A stretch of 64,000 nucleotides of DNA from Fasciolopsis buskii (Eukaryota; Platyhelminthes; Trematoda; Plagiorchiida; Fasciolidae): positions 91,702 through 155,701 of the forward strand of contig LUCM01008823.1 of NCBI GenBank assembly GCA_008360955.1, read 5' to 3'. The notes beneath the pieces were generated by a model. The model searched no databases and was not told where the DNA came from. It saw nothing but the letters and a program-made list of their open reading frames with translations. How positions within the stretch are numbered: the first letter of the stretch is position 1; every line of letters starts with the position of its first letter. The position numbers and the translations under genes were made by a program. Shown piece after piece: positions 48,301-61,243 of the stretch.

Positions 48301-50930
48301 CAGTATTGACGAAAGGGACTAGTCACTCGTAATGAACCGGCGAAGAAGTAAGTTTAGTTTTTACTAATGCAAGCACCATGAATAGATAAAAGTTCATGAC
48401 ACTCACTATGTGTTGAGAACAAAATAACTGCGATAAAGCCATATTCTGACACTGCATATTTTACCGTTAAATAATGCGACTTGAAACGATTTCTGACATA
48501 ATCTCACACACACGCACGCACTTGGCCTACCTGTTTTTTGGTCACTTCGCTGTACCTTTGGGCGCTGATGACAACTTTTCTTATTCAGGTTCGATACGCT
48601 ATCAATCGAATCCCGACGTGAGGCAAAGCATATTTTGTCAACATAGTGCTTAAGTGATAGGATCGAGGTCAATGTTTCTGAAGCCAGTTAGACAGGTGCA
48701 CATGTGGTTTCCATGCAAGGGTGAAAAGTTAGGATGCTTCGATAACATGGCGTCAATGTGTAACCATCTGTTCGCCAAATTACTGTGGCCATCTTCAACG
48801 TTTAGGTGTTTATAATACTTTGAACTGCATAAATGTAATTTTGTTTTTCCGTTCCTTGGGCTTTCATGGCTTTTAATAGTGTGCTCACTACGGACAAGAG
48901 GCATATCATTAACGTGCGTTGGATTTTTTGTGACCGTTGAATTTTGCTACTGAGAACGGCGGTAAGGTCAAACATCCGAATGTAACGAACGAATAAACAA
49001 GATTGTATTTGCATTTAATGGTTCTCTGTGCAGAGGTGCTCGAAAACATGGAATGTGTGCTTCCCCTACATGCTCTTTTTTCTTAGCCTGATAAAGACCA
49101 CGGAAAGGTAGGTGCCACTGCAAGGATTTTGTACGACTTACTCTTAAGCCGCAAATATAGGAACATTGGTGGTACATTTTGCCGACCTAGGGAGTTTGTT
49201 GATTATGGCATAAGCTGGCGAATGCAAACGAAACCGCAGACGCTATTACACGGATATTGCATTTTGTTCCGCGTTTCAGCTTGGATCGGAAAAAAGAAGT
49301 TATTAGGTGACGCGACTAGCCCTCGTCCTCGGAGGTCACTATCAGGAAGATGAAAACTGAGCGACGAATAATTCTGAAGTCCGTCTGGATGACCGTGGGT
49401 GTGTGTGTGTGTCTGCGCAGACCCAACGGGGAGCCCCTCAGCGCGAAAATTCTATGAAACACAGCAAGCTATCGTCGTTAATTGGAATCTATCAGTATGT
49501 GCACCACAATACTTACTAGCAGGACAATTTGACTTTGTCGGTTTTCTGCTTGCGCTCTCTCCTACACGGCTGAATGAAGAGACAAGAAAATAATGGTCTG
49601 TGTTAATTCCGTTTCTGCTGGAATGGCAAATTGGTTTTGGAAATTTTCTTAGATATTGTGGACGAATTGTTATTCATAAAATATCAGTGCATGCAACAAG
49701 CCCTTCAATTAGCGCGTATTTGCAAAGTCCATTAGGAGCATCGATGTCAATTTGCCCGGATTTGCGCCTGTGCACCCCATAGTTTCCAAAACTTATCAAT
49801 TATTTTCTTGTCTATTTTGATTTGCTTACCAACAACTGCTAGTTTTGCAGCTAGCAACGCAGAAAATTTTTAAACCTGAAAGGATAAATGATAAAATTTC
49901 ACCATTTACGGTGCATACCAGTTGTCAATTCATAAGCCCTCGGCCTGAAAAGATATCTTGAGATAATTCAGGAAAAATACTTTTATACAGGAAAGCTCCA
50001 CAAGTTTACATGTACAGCAAACTTTCTTTTACTGAACTTCCAATTTTTTACGAAAAAGTGGGCTGCTGTGCTTGATGCAGGACGAGATAAAAAGCCCACT
50101 GTTCACTCATTCCGCAGTGAATATCCACGTTGCGAAGTAACTTAGATGCGTCCGATCCAAACACGGCATATTTTGAGATTTCAACTTTCCTTCCATACTT
50201 ACCTGAATGCCATTTTATTTGATAAGAATCCAGCATACTCATAATTTACACTAAGCACTCAAATTTTGTGAGGGACCGTTCGGTTCAGTTTTGTTTTAAG
50301 TGTACATTATCGGCCGATCGTTCACTTTTATCGGGATTCCGTGGGAAGCAACCGGGCCGAATCATTGTTTTGGGCTATTACACAAGGCATGTTGTTTGTT
50401 TGACAAGATAAGGCATGTAGAGGTATGGTTTTAACGACCTCCAGTCCCTAGCTTTACCCGTTCGTTATATCTCCCACCGATTAAAGCAGGGCTGAGAATA
50501 TGATCCGCAGTTTTAGCAGTAGGTTGCTTCGGACTCACTCTTGTATGCATGCTTATTTACAAGTAGCAACTTTATCTACCCTCGGATAAACTTATCTTTC
50601 GACTGAATCTCATTCTGATATGCAAATTACTCAAGATTCTCGTTGCTTTCTGTGCTAACGCTGTTGTCAACCGTTCAGTAAAGTATGAAGTATGCAAGGT
50701 CAAGCACGATCTAGATTCGGGTTTATTGCACTCAACTGGGTGGTCTGCGTGTCCATTTGACTCCAGATTTCATTTTCACAGCCTTTATTGTGTGTCGATT
50801 GCATTTACACTTTGATACTTCAGAAATTCATGGAAACGGGGTTTCATTTCGAACTGGGTGTCCATTCATGTCACATGAATGGGGTCTATTAGGAATTTCT
50901 TGTTTTGAGTCGGCTTTTGTTCCCGGGTAC
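45351..50930. other. Long stretch without recognised genes
   Basis: Open frames such as 47678-48043 (plus, ATG, 121 codons) show no domain. A short CA/GT run lies near 48505-48520 and another at 49398-49413. Nothing else is seen. Confidence 0.4.
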
Positions 50931-50972
50931 GAGGCAGTCTGAGGCAGTTTGAGGCAGTCTGTACGAGGCAGC
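50931..50972. repeat. GAGGCAGTCT decamer minisatellite
   Basis: Three consecutive 10-base units (GAGGCAGTCT, GAGGCAGTTT, GAGGCAGTCT) are followed by GTAC and a partial GAGGCAG. Another TAC precedes the array, so the whole may be TACGAGGCAG-type duplications. Confidence 0.9.
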
Positions 50973-51589
50973 CGACGATGTGTGCGTGCTTCAAAATAAT
51001 TTTGAAGTCTTGTTATCGGACAATCTTCCTCTCCAAGCAGTAAAGTGTCTGAAATGTTGATTAGCTCTGGTATTTTAAGCAAAAAATCAAATATGAAAAA
51101 GGCCTATGGAATTTCGATGGCCCCGGACCGACTTTTACCTGTGCTGTAATTTTTCTATGATAAGTAATAGCTAACTAGAGGACAATAAAGAAACCATACT
51201 TGATTGTCCATATCAAAACTTCATACCTGAGAGCCATGATTAAACTTTGGCGTTTTAGCCTTGGGCATATAAATACCAACCAAACGAGCTACTGTGGTAG
51301 TGCTATCCAATGAGATTCCCGAAAGTAAGCCTCTAAGGTCGTACAATCATTTATTGGGCAAAACACAACGACTGGATTGATTGGAAATATTGGTTTTGCG
51401 TAATTATTTTATGCTGTCAACAGAACCTTAGTTTGCACAGACCACGAGTAAGTTTTTCTTTTATCCGTATATCGGTTGTCCGCCATTTTTCGACTTACAG
51501 CCGCTAGGGTTCTTTATGCATCTGAGGGGGAAGGGCTGCGCTAACCGGCAACCATGGATCTGAAATTTGGAATGGCCTACAGGCACTTA
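50973..51589. other. No gene recognised
   Basis: I see no feature in this AT-rich stretch. Confidence 0.4.
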
Positions 51590-51725
51590 AGGTCTAATTA
51601 AGTCAGGTGTGCTAACCAGCCGGGAGGCAGCGGGTTGCTGTCTATCACCAAAGTGATCGGCGGATATGGGATTCAAGCCTCTGGTCTTTCGATTACAGAC
51701 GCTTAATCCACTTGACCACGGCCTA
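51590..51725 (-). mobile_element. tRNA-derived SINE-like unit
   Basis: On the minus strand box A-like TGGTCAAGTGG (plus 51708-51718) and box B-like GGCTTGAATCC (plus 51669-51679) are correctly ordered and spaced. The head GGCCGTGGTCAAGTGGATTA matches the start of the unit at 17965 (GACCGTGGTCAAGTGGTGAA). A non-tRNA body with CAACCCGCTGCCTCCCGG follows. Confidence 0.65.
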
Positions 51726-54700
51726 ACGGAGCTAACCAGGCCCAACATCATTCAACCTCGGTGATCGTAGAAGAATTTATGCCTCCAATTTGCTCCTCCT
51801 ACCGTTAGTGTTCCAACAAGCGGTTTACATGAACCACCGTCCTCAACTCAAACTATAGGTTTGGGCAATACCAGCAAATTCTCCATTAGATTTTGTTAGC
51901 ATACAAGTTGATAAATTCCCCACGCTAGTTTAATAGCCAGTTAAAAGAAATCTTTAGCAGAATTGTTTTCATGAAATAATACACCATATGGTATCATCGC
52001 TCAACTCACCATAAAGAAACCATGGAAACACTGTACAGCTGTTTCATCCTTTTTAGGAATCATCAGCAGTGCATATCCCCCGCGCCCGAACTGGGACGCA
52101 AACTCGGGACGAACTCTACCGAGCAGGCTCTGAACGATTTGTTGAACTTCACCACATGGTGTTGCACCTGTCCGTCACTGATTTGCACGGTTACTGTCCG
52201 CTAGCTCATTTTTTTCGTTAAACAGCGGAGAAGCAAAAATAACTGGTGGTCAATGAACGAAGCATCTAAATCTACCTCTTCGCAGGAACTCATCCGAGCC
52301 CAGTAAATTTCTGATGTATGGAAAACGATAGGGATTTTATTCTACAGTTATCGTACGGCTATTTCAACGGTTCTCCAGCATCTGTTACATTCCCGTTATA
52401 GCAGTTGCAACAAAGACCTTACTTCGGTGCCTTGTGTCCATTTTATGAAGTTTAGCCTTGCTCAACCGATGAATCGCCTTGAGATTCTAGTAGATGTTTT
52501 CCATTGTTATTTTGTCTATGCACATATTCATTGGAGCCTTTCTTTTCCTTGTCTTTGGCATTATCTGGATGCAAATACGAGTTGCTCCATCCCCGGATGA
52601 TGACGCACTGCTTCCCAATCTTAGCCTTCGGCACAGATCACGAGATCAAACTTTCACCGTCCGGCAAGATACATCATTCCTAACATCATTTTTACCGTTA
52701 CCTAAATGTTTGCATGACCATAACGAAACACTTCTTACTTCATGATAATTTCAAGAGAGAAAAATTTGTAATCAGTAATACGTGTTTATAGCTGTTGTGC
52801 TGGACATAACTCCTAAAATGGGCCTAGTGAGATGAAGTTATTTGTAGTGTTGACCATGTAAGAGGCCATCTCTGGGTTTCAGGTGGAGAGCCATTAAGTA
52901 ATTATCGCAAGTGCATGTCTATCTAATGTCTGTCTAATTTTTTAAAAATATTTTTTTGCATGTATCTTCGTTAGGAGATTAAGTTGAAAGTTTTTACTGC
53001 TAACAAAACACTGCGAATGATCAGCCGTTCTCGCAATTTTTACGTCGACATTTCTTCAAGTTTCTGCTAATTCGATTAAATATGGAAAGATTTCGCAACT
53101 GCTTTTTAAGTAAGATCTGTGATTGCCATTCACCTTTGGGACAACGAAAACCATTGTGCGGTCTATCATGGGGCTGGTAACCGTTCTCACAAAATAACAC
53201 TAAAGCTGTTACTTTATCAGTTATCGATACTGAAAATTATTTTCGTTGCTATATTTACCATTGTCAAAAGTCTGCATGTTGATTACGTATCGTTGCCATG
53301 AAGAAGACTGTGAAATTCTGTTCTTCACTGTACATGCGCTCTGATGGACTAACTAATCGCCTTTTCCGCAGCCTACACAACATCGTCTCCTACCTGAACG
53401 CAGTGTTTTATCGATTTGACCATTTACTGAACCCCTGCACGTCATAGGTCGTTTAAACGACATATTTCCAATTTGTTTATTTACTTTGACTTGCTTAAGA
53501 TAACTGAGAGTTACCGAATGAGACATTAGAAAACGGCAGCAAACAAGCTTGTTTTCGATGCTTCGTAACTACCGATTGGACAATTATCAACGGACATTAT
53601 CTATCACGATACCGATTACACAGTAACCGTTCAGACATCATTCCGAACGCCAATTATTTGCTATTACTATTGTTTGCCGATCATCTTATCCCAGTACTCA
53701 TAAAACGTCCCTTATTTAGCCATTTGTGAAGCACCGAAAACTGGCTTGTTTGATGCCGTGTTTTCTAAATTTATATATTTTGCTTTGCTCAGAGTGTGAC
53801 TGCCCTTCCCGCTCTGTATTGCTTATTCAAACACTGGAACGTTTATCCTGCTTTATTTACCTGATTTCTCAGATAAATTTTGTGTGATTTGATCTGATCC
53901 CTCATTTTCAGGTATTCGTGAGTTTTGATCTCCGCGTGTACGAAAGCAGGTGCCTGCAAGCCCCATTGGGTCAAGGCCTCAGTAAGAGCTTTACTGTGAT
54001 TGGATGATCCGGGCCCGAATAACGCTGGCTCCACTGCGCTTCTACAGCCTTTCCTCTCTCGCTTGACATGTGGTCAAAATCGGTCTATTTTTGCTTGACC
54101 AGGCGTGATCGCTTTTCGTTATAACCAACAAAGAGTTGGTCACGTACTTTTCGGTCTTTCGTCATCGCTCTTTCCTGTTTCTGGACCACGATTACAACTT
54201 CAAGTAAGTTATTTGTTTCGTTTTCAACTTCCTCAAGTATCCTTAGCTTACCCACCCCTTCTTAGTTTTGTTTCCTGTATGTCTGTTAGTGAGGAATAGT
54301 TCAGTTACCCTCTTCCTTCTCAATCTTTTTACTGATTCGTGTATATCAATCTGGGTTATACGTTTCATTTGTCGGTTAGATGTCCAATAAGGCATTATTT
54401 ACATCCGAAGCACCATCGAATGTTGCACATTCGTTACATCCTTGTTATGATTCACCAAGGGCATACATCCATCGAGTCCAAGGTGAGATGTGAAACCAGG
54501 ACGAACGACTATGACATTGGGCTCCCCGAATGGGTCTTCGAACTTCAGCAACATGTGACGTAGTATGTAAGCAATCAGGTGCACGATCAAAAGGATAGAC
54601 ACATTATTTCACTTGCTTATTCGTAAATATAAGCCGGTACGTGAAACCCATTAGTGATTTCTGACTGGTTGTATAAAACGTCTGTTAGGTGCTGGCCGCT

Positions 54701-56966
54701 TACCTACGTATTACCCACCTGACTGATCAGTCAGCTAACAGATACGATGGCTCACAAAATTCGATGTTGAAGATTCATGGGAGAAAACACTGGAAGAAAA
54801 TTGCCTCAGCAATTGATGAAATTTGGAAAAGGGAGGTTATCCCCGGTTTTGGGATTTGGATTGGGGAACTGAATGAGGAAATGTCACTGCTAACCGCTTG
54901 ATCATTGCCACTGGTTATCGTTTGGTATGTGTGGTCAATAAAATTCGTGTGCAGCCTTCTCCCTTAGTGCATATTCCAAAATAGCTGTAAGCACTTTCGA
55001 ATGAAGTCGCTGTCCCGATTACACTTAGGGCCTTATGAACAAAGCTGATTCCTAACAGTCCGAGCGCTCGTGAGGTAAGTGCATTGGGTCTACTGGAAGC
55101 ATTGAACTGGGGCTTTGTTCGCAGACTTCTTCTGAAATATTTTAATTCCTAACAGAAAGCTACATGTAAATTTATAGCTGAGTTTAGGAAACTTACGAGG
55201 ATTTAGTCAACGACGTTCCAGTTGGTACTGCAAGAATGTCACAAAAAAATAAGCCACTTCCGTCCTAGGTTCTTCCCTCAACTAAGAAATTATCTCTAAC
55301 CTCTAACTATGACGGAGACAAACTCGCAGGTACGAACAAGTTCAGAGAAAGGAGAGGTGAACTGCACGTTTTGACATCTGATTAATTTTTATTATTATCT
55401 TCAACAATTTCAATCGACTACCATGTTTCTAGTTCAAATTCTTCAACATTTGAAGGTGATAGACACCCCGGCTTTCACCCCTGATCTGGTGACCCCGTCC
55501 AGTCTCAGAATCATGGTTGCTGTTTCCTGCCAGTTTAATCCGGACGATAAACAAATATAAGCGCACTCGTTCTCATGTGTCAGCAAGCGTAAAAAATGGA
55601 ACAAGAACTCGTTCACCTTGGCAACAAGCAGGGGCTTAACTGAAACATTGATTCCATTCACCAGAATATCTAATCTTCTCTTGATTTACTTGTCATGAAT
55701 CTCACATTTTCCTTAAATCAGATTCCGCACACTTTGGCTTTCCCAGTTATACATGTCACTCCTTTTTTGATCAAGAAACAAATGAGTGTGATTCTGCTCC
55801 TCATTCATGCCAAGGACTAAATATGGAACTTCCCAGTCACGAATTTCAACTCATGTGGGCGAAACTGGGATTGCGTACCTTCAGAAATGAATTGTATCGT
55901 TTTTCTTTTCCCAAATTTCTTGAACGAGATCAACAAACTGGTTCTCAGGTGAATTCTCTTTTACTTTCCGTCAATTCAGTACGTATTCTGATTACGGAAT
56001 TTACTCGTTATATTGCACTTTTTGTGTAGTACAAAAATTTAACCAGAAAAGAGCAATCTAGTGGCCTCGGGTGGCGCAGCCTGATCTGGGAGCATCCGGG
56101 ACACCGTCATTTCCGCATGCACTGAATGACCCAGGAAGTTGAGATACATTCAAATTAATTCGATACCACTAGACTCCTGATTAAGCATGTATGTGGGAGC
56201 TTAGTAAGTAATGCATCAACAGATGCTGAGGAAAGTAGGAGCTCTTGGAGGTCATTTTTAGAGGTCAGTTACGAGAGTAGACTGGTTTTAGGCCTGCTAA
56301 TTCAGTCACAACCTTTCGCTCTTAGAATTAATGGTTATACGAGGTTATCTGATAATTTGTCAAGTCAGTGTGGTAGGTCATGAAATCATTCCTAAAACGC
56401 TTTGGTAAGAAGCGAACTTCTCTGTCATTGGCTGTACTGAAGGCTCACATTTTGTGAGCTCCGGATCTTAGTTGATTGGTGGGCCCAAGAACCGTGCTGC
56501 CCAGGTGTGATTGCGAGAAATCCGTGATTATCCCGTTCCTTTTTGACTACCTTTGACTACCAGACCACTTGACGAAAAGCTTTGCAAAAGATTGCTCCAA
56601 GAATTTCCTGCGTCAAATCGAACATCCAATGAGCACCATCTTGACAAATAGCAGTAAACACAGGGAAACAGAGAAGGGATCATTCATAAATCCTGTTCTG
56701 TAGAGCATTTCAGAATGAATAGTAAACTGCGAGTGGACAAAATTAGATGCCAAGCGCGTAAAGGAATTCTGTGTGGGTTTTGGCCATTTGTGACACGTAA
56801 CAACAAATACAGAAAGCGATTATGCGAAAGAAATACCTAAGAGTTCAAGGACTCAGAATGTGAATGACACTAGAGGTCATAATGGATAGAGGTAAACAGG
56901 ACTACACATTTAGATGAAAAATTTACCCTAAGAGAGCATTTGGAAAATCGTTCTACCTTAAAAAGA
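51726..56966. other. Long stretch without recognised genes
   Basis: The plus-strand frame at 52494-52745 contains one apparent membrane segment but lacks any family mark. The minus-strand frame at 53843-54034 is listed separately. I see nothing else. Confidence 0.4.
53843..54034 (-). other. Open minus-strand frame with protein-like texture, unassigned
   Basis: The frame opens upstream without an ATG (the first usable start is GTG) and reads EPALFGPGSSNHSKALTEAL, TQWGLQAPAFV and MRDQIKSHKIYL before a TAA. The amphipathic, charged composition and GC-richer codons differ from the AT-rich flanks, which suggests a repeat-encoded protein end or an exon relic. I recognise no domain. Confidence 0.25.
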
Positions 56967-58078
56967 CCAACGACCATCGTCCTCTTGGAAATTCGCGCAG
57001 CCTTAGTCTCTGTTGATAGGTCTGCACTATGAGACTATCTGCTGTGGAATGAAGTATATTGGTTTTCAAGGAGATGTACCGTCATACCTCAGGTCGGGAT
57101 TGGGCGTACGGCCAGCATTCCTCGAAATTTGTCATCTTTAGTGGAACACGTTAAAGCTACCCTACATCATCATTTCTACTCAACTTCGTCATAGAGGATC
57201 TCCTAAAGAACGCTGTATATGAACTTTTAAGTGGTGAAGTTAGACTCCTCTGGGAGAACTGAGTTTCTGACTTAGAATATGCCGATGATATCGCCTTGTT
57301 GATTGACGATGCACAGGCAATTCGACGCTCGTTAGAACGGTTGGCGATTGAGATATTCCGATACCGAATGTGCTTTGCACCTTCGAAATGCAAAGTACTT
57401 CTTCAAGACTGTTGGCAGCCTGTGTTTTCATTCATCCTTTGTGATGATCGGTTAGCGATAGTCAACAGCTTCAAGTACCTCGGGAGTCTGATCACAACTG
57501 GCTGAGTTGTTGCGGAGGAGGTCTCATCACGAGCGGTGTAAGCCAGAGCAGCTTTTGCAAACCTACGACACTTGTGGCGTCACCATAACATCCGGCTTTC
57601 CCTCAAGGGAAGGGTATACTATGCCACAGTTAGTAGCGTTCTGCGTTACGATTACGAGACCTTGCCTATCCGTACTGAGGATACCAGGCGACTATCTGTT
57701 TTCTACCACCGATGTCTCCGAAGCATTTCTCGTGTCTGGTGGGCAGATCGGGTGAGCAATGGCGAAGTGCGCCGTTGTATGTTGAATGCAGACAGTCGAC
57801 TTCTGAATGAGATAATCGCTCTACGTTGCCTTCCATGACCTGCTCACGTATTGCGCATGATCGCCCGGCGTCTAGCTTCCGTACTGTTTCTGCACGTGTT
57901 GGACGAGGCTGGAAGAAGCGACGTGGTGGTATGGCATTGACTTTGCGTAGAGGTTAGCTTCGGAGTTGGACTTGGTTGGTGCTTCTCCCCTTCGTGGTTG
58001 GATCCTAACAAACGAGGATTGTTTCCGATTGAAGAGACTAAGAGATATGGCTGAGAATTGAAGTCAGGGGAGAATGCT
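56967..58078 (+). mobile_element. RTE-like reverse transcriptase segment (copy 2, near-identical to 2551-3662)
   Basis: This segment is collinear with 2551-3662 at a constant offset of 54416 bases, so there are no indels. I noticed only three differences, each G in copy 1 and A in copy 2 (2557, one near 2621, and 3658). It carries the same EYADDIALL block (about 57275), the same TGA after FKYLGSLITTG and the same tail. The left edge starts in the middle of the coding region, where copy 1 continues upstream. The right edge at 58078 also stops inside coding, because copy 1 continues to about 3690. A normal LINE insertion keeps its 3' end, so this copy looks duplicated rather than retrotransposed. 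Confidence 0.9.
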
Positions 58079-58629
58079 ACATGCCTTCCATGCAGAAATC
58101 GACCTTCTGAGAAAACACAGGAAACCACCAACAAATGGGAATTTTCCAGTAAAGGAAATAAAATACAATTGGTTCTTATCCGTTTATTGGATTTTTCAGC
58201 TCATATTCAATTTCCGTTTTTCCTTATTCACATATTGTAGCGCCGGAACCATGCTTGAAATAAACAGCGAGAATATACATAAATATGTGTAAAAGTATAT
58301 ATACATGGCACTGATTGGTTCGTTCTGCTGGGCAGCTGGATTGGAAACGTTTAATCATCAGTGAAAGTGATTTCGCGAAAATTTTGATGCGGAAGAGAGC
58401 GTCTGGTTGCCGGAGTATAAAAGTATAAACATTTATACATGAAAAGCAAAACAAAATAATTAAGAGCCTCCGGAAGTTTAGAAGGGACGAAATATACTGA
58501 CAAATGACGAGAACGTAGCGAGAATGGGGAAACACCAAAAAGATTGCAAGATACTCACAATTATCGGAATTATAATGTAGGTGTGTTCTGAATATGATTC
58601 ACTCCTATGAGATGTAAGACTCTGTTTTA
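58079..58629. other. Spacer between two RTE-like fragments
   Basis: Unique-looking AT-rich sequence. No feature is recognised. Confidence 0.4.
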
Positions 58630-59345
58630 GGTTTGGATCGGCTCGAAGTCTCTGCAGTGGAGCGACTAGAGGATATTGATAGATTTACTTACTTGGGTAG
58701 CTGTATCGCACCTGATAGCCGTATATCGAATAAAGTGTTCTTGCTCATACAGAAGACTCGATTGGATTTCACCAATTTGATGCATCTGTGGTGTTGGCGT
58801 GACATCCGGCCACCGACCAATGGTCGAGTATAGAGACGGCAGCAGTGAGATCAGTATTGCTCTACGGCTCAGAATAACGGCTGTTGAGAACAGAAAATAT
58901 GTGAAGACTTTTGGTACCTGAACACTGTTGTCTTCGTCTTATTGGTAGAATATGGTGGGAGGCTCTTGTGAGTATCTCGGAAATTAGGTTTAAGTTACTA
59001 GGTCTTAGGGTTCAGTCTTTAGAACAAGTATTGAATTAGAGTAGATTAAGGTGGTTGGAACATGTTTAGCGCATGCCCCCGGAGCGACTGCCTTGTTGTA
59101 TGTTGTTTTGCGAGCCCGGTAGTGGTTGGGAGACGGTTCCAAGCGGCCAGTTGGTGACATGGTAAAAAGGCACAAAAGCTTTAACTGGTGGATTGGCTCG
59201 TGCAGGTGCAGTTAGACTGCCAGGTTAGGCCTCACGAGATCCCCCGAATCGATGGTTGGAGACAATAGGTGATATGGCTCAGTTTCGCAATCAGTGGTGT
59301 TATCGCATTCGAAACCTTTCTTCTTCCGTTTAGTCTTCAACTTAC
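58630..59345 (+). mobile_element. RTE-like retrotransposon, RT C-terminal half and tail, decayed
   Basis: Blocks in order: DRFTYLGSCIAPDSRISNK (about 58678), LIQKTRLDFTNLMHLW, WRDIRPPTNGRV, a RLLVPEHCCLRLIGRIWW-type block (about 58905) and LRVQSLEQVLN (about 59010). Then RLRWLEHV and RMPPERLPCC (about 59070), GLARAGAVRLPG (about 59190), RDPPNRWLETIGDMAQFRNQ (about 59236-59295) and LSSSV* (about 59330). It is a different subfamily from the 2551-3662 pair (TYLGSCI against KYLGSLI). Stops and frameshifts disable it. Confidence 0.8.
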
Positions 59346-60474
59346 TATTTTGTATTCGATCTTCGCTATTCCTCGCTCTTTTTTGTCAGAGAAGGTGGTG
59401 CCATGAGCCAACAACCACAACCAGAGCGTTTATTTTTACCCGACCTAAACTTTAATTAATAATTTAGACCTATTTGACTTCAATTTTGTTTTGACTCATT
59501 GCTCATGCGTTGCAATATATTGCTAAAAGTAGTTATTTGGTTTACACTAATAAATAGAGCAACATGCCCATTTGACTCTTACTATGGGTCGTTTTATTCT
59601 ACTAACACCTCGCAGTTTGTTTATCATGTGATGTGGCTATTTACTGCTTGCAATTCTACCTTATTTCCGATGAAATATAATCCAGGTACAAGTGGGGACA
59701 ACGAGCAGATTTACCGACAGTCGTCCTCTTCTTTTACCGAGTTCTCGGAGGCCTATTTATTGTAATTTTTCTCTGACTGGTCAGTTCTGGAAGGTATGCA
59801 TTTATTGTCTCTCGAGCATTTACCGGAGCAGCTGAGTATATTGACAACTGATGTGCTGTTATTTGTTGCCCTTTGATCTTCGTTATCCGGTCCGGCCGAG
59901 GTAACCAACCACCGTTGAAAATGAAAGGATGCAAAAGATCAAAACGGTCCGTTATTCATTTCGGATAATTTCATCGGCAATTAGAATTCCAGTGGCCTTA
60001 CCGTCGTGTTTTTAGCACAACCACCTACCAGGCCGAAACTCAGTACGGGGAAACGCATAGGGAAATATGCAAGCAGACACCGGAACATAGCGTTCAACAA
60101 AACAATCAGCAGAATGTCCTAAATTTATCAGATCGATTTACTTATTTCTAATTTGGTACTTTTGTTTATACTAAGCTTATCGATCCCACGAAATTAGAAC
60201 ATCTGCGCAGATTAGAGAGGCATTTGCCATCATGCGTTGGGTAGGACAGACTGGGAATCATTCTACAATACATTAAATCGCTTGGGTGAGTGATAAGTAT
60301 GCTGTCTTATTCTGGCAGCGTCATCCATAAAACTCGCAGTTTTCCTATTTAGTACTCCCTTTAAAGAAGGGTTTTGTCATGAATGTCGTCTTTTCTCTAT
60401 CGCTTTCCTAGGTCGCGACTGTCACATCATGGTGTTAAGTTTGACCGGTTTTGAATTCAACTTCCTTATTAAAA
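59346..60474. other. No gene recognised
   Basis: The first 120 bases may be the 3' untranslated part of the RTE-like element. The rest shows nothing recognisable. Confidence 0.4.
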
Positions 60475-60610
60475 TGGTCATACGAGAAGCGCTGGATTGC
60501 AGGACCGATCTACTTTTCCATGCCCGTGTTCAATCCTAGCTGCAGCCATCTGTGCATTCTACTGACGAAGTCAGCATCAAGTTACGGTAAACCTCAGTTT
60601 TTCGCTTAAT
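60475..60610 (+). mobile_element. tRNA-derived SINE-like unit
   Basis: AGAAGCGCTGGATTGCAGG (about 60485-60503) resembles a tRNA D-arm/anticodon region, and GTGTTCAATCC (60526-60536) a box B. A non-tRNA body follows. Confidence 0.45.
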
Positions 60611-61243
60611 TATGAATCGTCAAATACATACATGTATTCTGGACTACGAACTTATTCGACTTTTCATCCACCGTTAACGCCATTTCAAGACCCTTCCTCT
60701 TTTATAGGTAGTCAAGGAATTGGGAGGAATTATTTCTCGAGTCCCCCCTACTCCGAGTCTATATCGCATTCGTTAGTATTCTATCAGTTAGCCTTTCGGT
60801 CTGATTCGTTCAGTAGTACTATTTTAGGCAACTGAAAGTTCTCAAAATTTTAAAGCAGCCTATCATTTGCGGCTCTTTAAAAGTAATGGTGCAATGAACG
60901 TTTTTGTCCGGTTTCTACAATCATACAACCACAAAAATCTCACTTGATGCTGTAGTCATCGAAACCACAATGAATCAAGAAATGAAAACTTGGGACCTAA
61001 ATTACCACAGAGATGTTGATTAAGGATTTACCAAAATATAGCATAGCACAAATCTGAGGATAGGGACAGTTAGACGAATTTATTAACCTTTTTTGAACAG
61101 TGAGTGCAACGACACGAAATACTGTAGTGATGGATTTTCATTCCTTATTCAAAGCCGTTAGTTGCTCAACAAGGAAGAATTAAGACCGTCTTACTACATG
61201 TACCCGATTAAAAGGATGTGGACAAAGCGAGATGAATTATCTG
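60611..61243. other. No gene recognised
   Basis: AT-rich, with only small frames. Nothing can be assigned. Confidence 0.4.

Noticed and set aside
52440..52640. Repeat shared with 27170-27300 (TTGCTYAAYCGATGAA)
   Set aside because: The similarity covers about 22 bases and fades. Not enough to call a family.
52494..52745. Small frame with one apparent membrane helix
   Set aside because: A T-rich codon run gives such helices often. No start context or homolog is recognised.
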